Notes under the pieces: model-generated | What the model saw: the letters and a program-made list of their open reading frames with translations, nothing else | Database searches by the model: none | Told to the model about the DNA's origin: nothing | Made by a program: the position numbers and the translations under genes | In this document: positions 5,021 to 6,402 of the stretch, in pieces | Position numbering within the stretch: position 1 is the stretch's first letter | Layout of the letters: every line of letters starts with the position of its first letter | Origin: Deltaproteobacteria bacterium | Lineage (GTDB): Bacteria; Desulfobacterota; JADFXK01 | Assembly (NCBI GenBank): GCA_015233295.1 | Contig: JADFYC010000211.1 | Coordinates: 1-6,402 of the forward strand | Length of the DNA: 6,402 nucleotides | Reading direction: 5' to 3'

Positions 5021-6370
5021 TTAATCGTGGCGGGTCAGTACTGCGGCGAAGAAAGTATCGATGCCGTGGTGGTGTGTCAGGGTCAGGAGAAAACCTTCTG
5101 GGGTGGTTAAACTGCGGCAAGTTGACGGAAGGATCTGGGTCGCGGGAATGATTTGATAATTCGGCCGGCGTTTGAGGAATTCATGGATAACTTGTTGATT
5201 TTCACGCTGGTTCAGGGTGCATGTGGCGTAGACCAACCGGCCGCCCGGCTGAAGATAGGGCGCGACCGATTCCAGGAACCGAGATTGGATGGTGGGCAGA
5301 CGGGTCAGGTCTGATGCGGTTTTGTTCCATTTGACGTCCGGCCGACGGCGGATGACCCCCAGCCCCGAACAAGGCGCATCCAGCAAGATCCGGTCAAATC
5401 TTACTTGCGCTCCAAAAGGGGGGGCGACGGCATCAGCGGCTACGGCTACGACCGATTTGGAACCCAGTCTCCTGGCATTCTGACGCAACTCGGCTAACCG
5501 GCCCCGATGGATATCCACGGCTACCACGGTTGCCTCATCTCCGGCCTGTTGGGCCAGATAGGTGGCTTTGATCCCGGCCCCGGCACAAATATCCAGAACC
5601 CGCTGTCCTCTGGCCGGTGCGGCCAGATAGCCGACTAATTGCGAGGCTTCGTCTTGGATCAGAAACAATCCGGCCCGAAACATGGGTGTCTCTTCCAAAG
5701 GTTGCGCCGGACCATAGACGTGGAGAGAGTCAGGCAAGAATTGTCCTGGTTCCACCTTCTCGGCCAGTTCGGACAAGATGGCGGCCAGTTTGTTTCGAGC
5801 GATGCGGCGGGTGTTGACTCTAACTGTGATGGGCGCCTGGAGGTTGTTAGCCGTCAGCAAGGCCGCGGCTTCAGTCCGGCCCAATTCGGAGATGAAATGG
5901 TCCACCATCCAATTGGGATGAGAAGTAGTTATAGATAGATAATTGACGGGATCGACCGTCTCATCGGGAACGGTTTCGCTCTGGGGTGATCGGATCAGGT
6001 CTCGTAACACGGCATTAACAAAACCACTGACTTTGGCTGGTTGACCAACCTTGACCATCTCCACGACTTCATTGACCGCGGCAAAGCCCGGGATTCTGGT
6101 CAGGTATCGGATTTGAAAGGCCCCCAAGCGCAGGGCGTTTCTAACTACCGGGTCCATTTTCCGGGCGGTAATCCGGGAGTGACAGTTGATGAGGAAATCC
6201 AGTCGGGAGCGAAACCGGGTAACTCCGAATACTAGTTGCCCGATTAAAGCCTTTTCCCGGGGATCGTTAACCTTGTGCTGGTGGAAGGCCCAGGTCAGTC
6301 CCGATCGGAGTGTCTCCTGCTTTCTCTCTATCCGCAGAAGCGTCTCCAGGGCCACTTGTCTCGATGTCAT
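5021..6370 (-). CDS. rsmB: 16S rRNA (cytosine-967-C5)-methyltransferase RsmB/Sun
   Basis: RsmB transfers a methyl group from S-adenosylmethionine to C967 of 16S rRNA before 30S assembly is complete. The 449-residue length is normal. Residues 1 to about 130 form the NusB-like RNA-binding domain (VALETLLRIE, RNALRLGAFQIRYL, AVNEVVEMVK, GFVNAVLRDL). The methyltransferase part shows the SAM motif VLDICAGAGIKATYLA (258-273), AVDIHRGRLAEL (284-295), motif IV DAPCSGLGVIRRRPDVKW (331-348) with Cys334, and motif VI YATCTLNQRENQQV (381-394) with Cys384, the catalytic Cys pair of this family. It ends in the usual HGIDTFFAAVLTR. The motif I loop AGAGIKAT departs from the common AAPGGKTT. The ATG at 6370 overlaps the stop of an upstream frame, so translational coupling is likely. 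In related bacteria rsmB often follows def-fmt on the same strand; here it is opposite, as the inverted junction at 3262 would explain. Confidence 0.95.
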   Translation of the reverse strand: MTSRQVALETLLRIERKQETLRSGLTWAFHQHKVNDPREKALIGQLVFGVTRFRSRLDFLINCHSRITARKMDPVVRNALRLGAFQIRYLTRIPGFAAVNEVVEMVKVGQPAKVSGFVNAVLRDLIRSPQSETVPDETVDPVNYLSITTSHPNWMVDHFISELGRTEAAALLTANNLQAPITVRVNTRRIARNKLAAILSELAEKVEPGQFLPDSLHVYGPAQPLEETPMFRAGLFLIQDEASQLVGYLAAPARGQRVLDICAGAGIKATYLAQQAGDEATVVAVDIHRGRLAELRQNARRLGSKSVVAVAADAVAPPFGAQVRFDRILLDAPCSGLGVIRRRPDVKWNKTASDLTRLPTIQSRFLESVAPYLQPGGRLVYATCTLNQRENQQVIHEFLKRRPNYQIIPATQILPSTCRSLTTPEGFLLTLTHHHGIDTFFAAVLTRHD

Positions 6371-6402
6371 GGATTGTGCCGTTCAGGAAGATGACGACGG
6401 CC
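6367..6402 (-). CDS. End of an upstream open frame coupled to rsmB
   Basis: On the minus strand a frame enters from the right edge, reads GRRHLPERHNP and stops at TGA 6369-6367, overlapping the rsmB ATG as ATGA. Eleven codons are too few to identify a family. In related genomes fmt or a DUF116 gene can stand here. The ATGA overlap and lack of a separate ribosome site before rsmB are the only support. Confidence 0.35.
   Translation of the reverse strand, partial: GRRHLPERHNP

Noticed and set aside
4680..5110. Plus-strand frames over the kinase start, the gap and the end of rsmB
   Set aside because: They cross two gene ends and the heptamer repeat; no motif or ribosome site.

Overview
The window looks like chromosomal DNA from a Gram-negative anaerobe-type bacterium, most likely a member of the Desulfobacterota (former Deltaproteobacteria). 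This is inferred from the MoeA subtype, a secreted DUF6599-type protein, the tightly coupled def-fmt pair and the soluble two-PAS hybrid-type sensor kinase; no rRNA or other phylogenetic marker is present. There are no mobile elements, CRISPR arrays or tRNA genes.

Layout. 1-225 (minus): the first 75 codons of a signal-peptide-bearing DUF6599-like protein, running off the left edge. 226-727: a divergent-type intergenic region with promoter-like elements in both directions, a large GC-rich hairpin and a structured leader. 728-1738 (plus): one open frame that is a chimera, with the N-terminal ~98 residues of MoeA joined in frame to the C-terminal 237 residues of a DUF6599 protein. 1739-1922: a terminator and a good extended -10 promoter. 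1923-2435 def and 2435-3319 fmt (plus), overlapping by one base; fmt is broken near 3262. From about 3263 the strand logic flips: a PAS-PAS-HisKA-HATPase sensor kinase (minus, 3' end missing), a 261-base gap with a degenerate heptamer repeat, then complete rsmB (minus), whose ATG overlaps the stop of another minus-strand reading frame entering from the right edge.

Main conclusion. The window contains two inverted junctions, near 1019-1025 and 3259-3266. At the first, the DUF6599 fragment on the minus strand ends exactly at base 1 with ...FEYMDGG, and the missing remainder (AEVFVRHGFK...) begins at 1025 on the plus strand, in the correct codon phase; together they give an intact 312-residue protein. 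MoeA is cut at the same place. At the second, fmt (plus) and the kinase (minus) are both cut and joined tail to tail. Undoing both flips gives a sensible arrangement: divergent moeA and DUF6599 genes, then def-fmt-...-rsmB-kinase on one strand. Each junction shows only a few bases of shared sequence, no recombinase gene is in view, and four genes (two of them housekeeping) are broken, so I favour inverted amplification chimeras (as in multiple displacement amplification) or misassembly over a real rearrangement or a new system.

Functionally, def and fmt handle the formyl group at the start and end of N-formylmethionine use in translation, rsmB modifies 16S rRNA, moeA acts in molybdenum cofactor insertion, and the kinase is a cytosolic two-component sensor of unknown signal.
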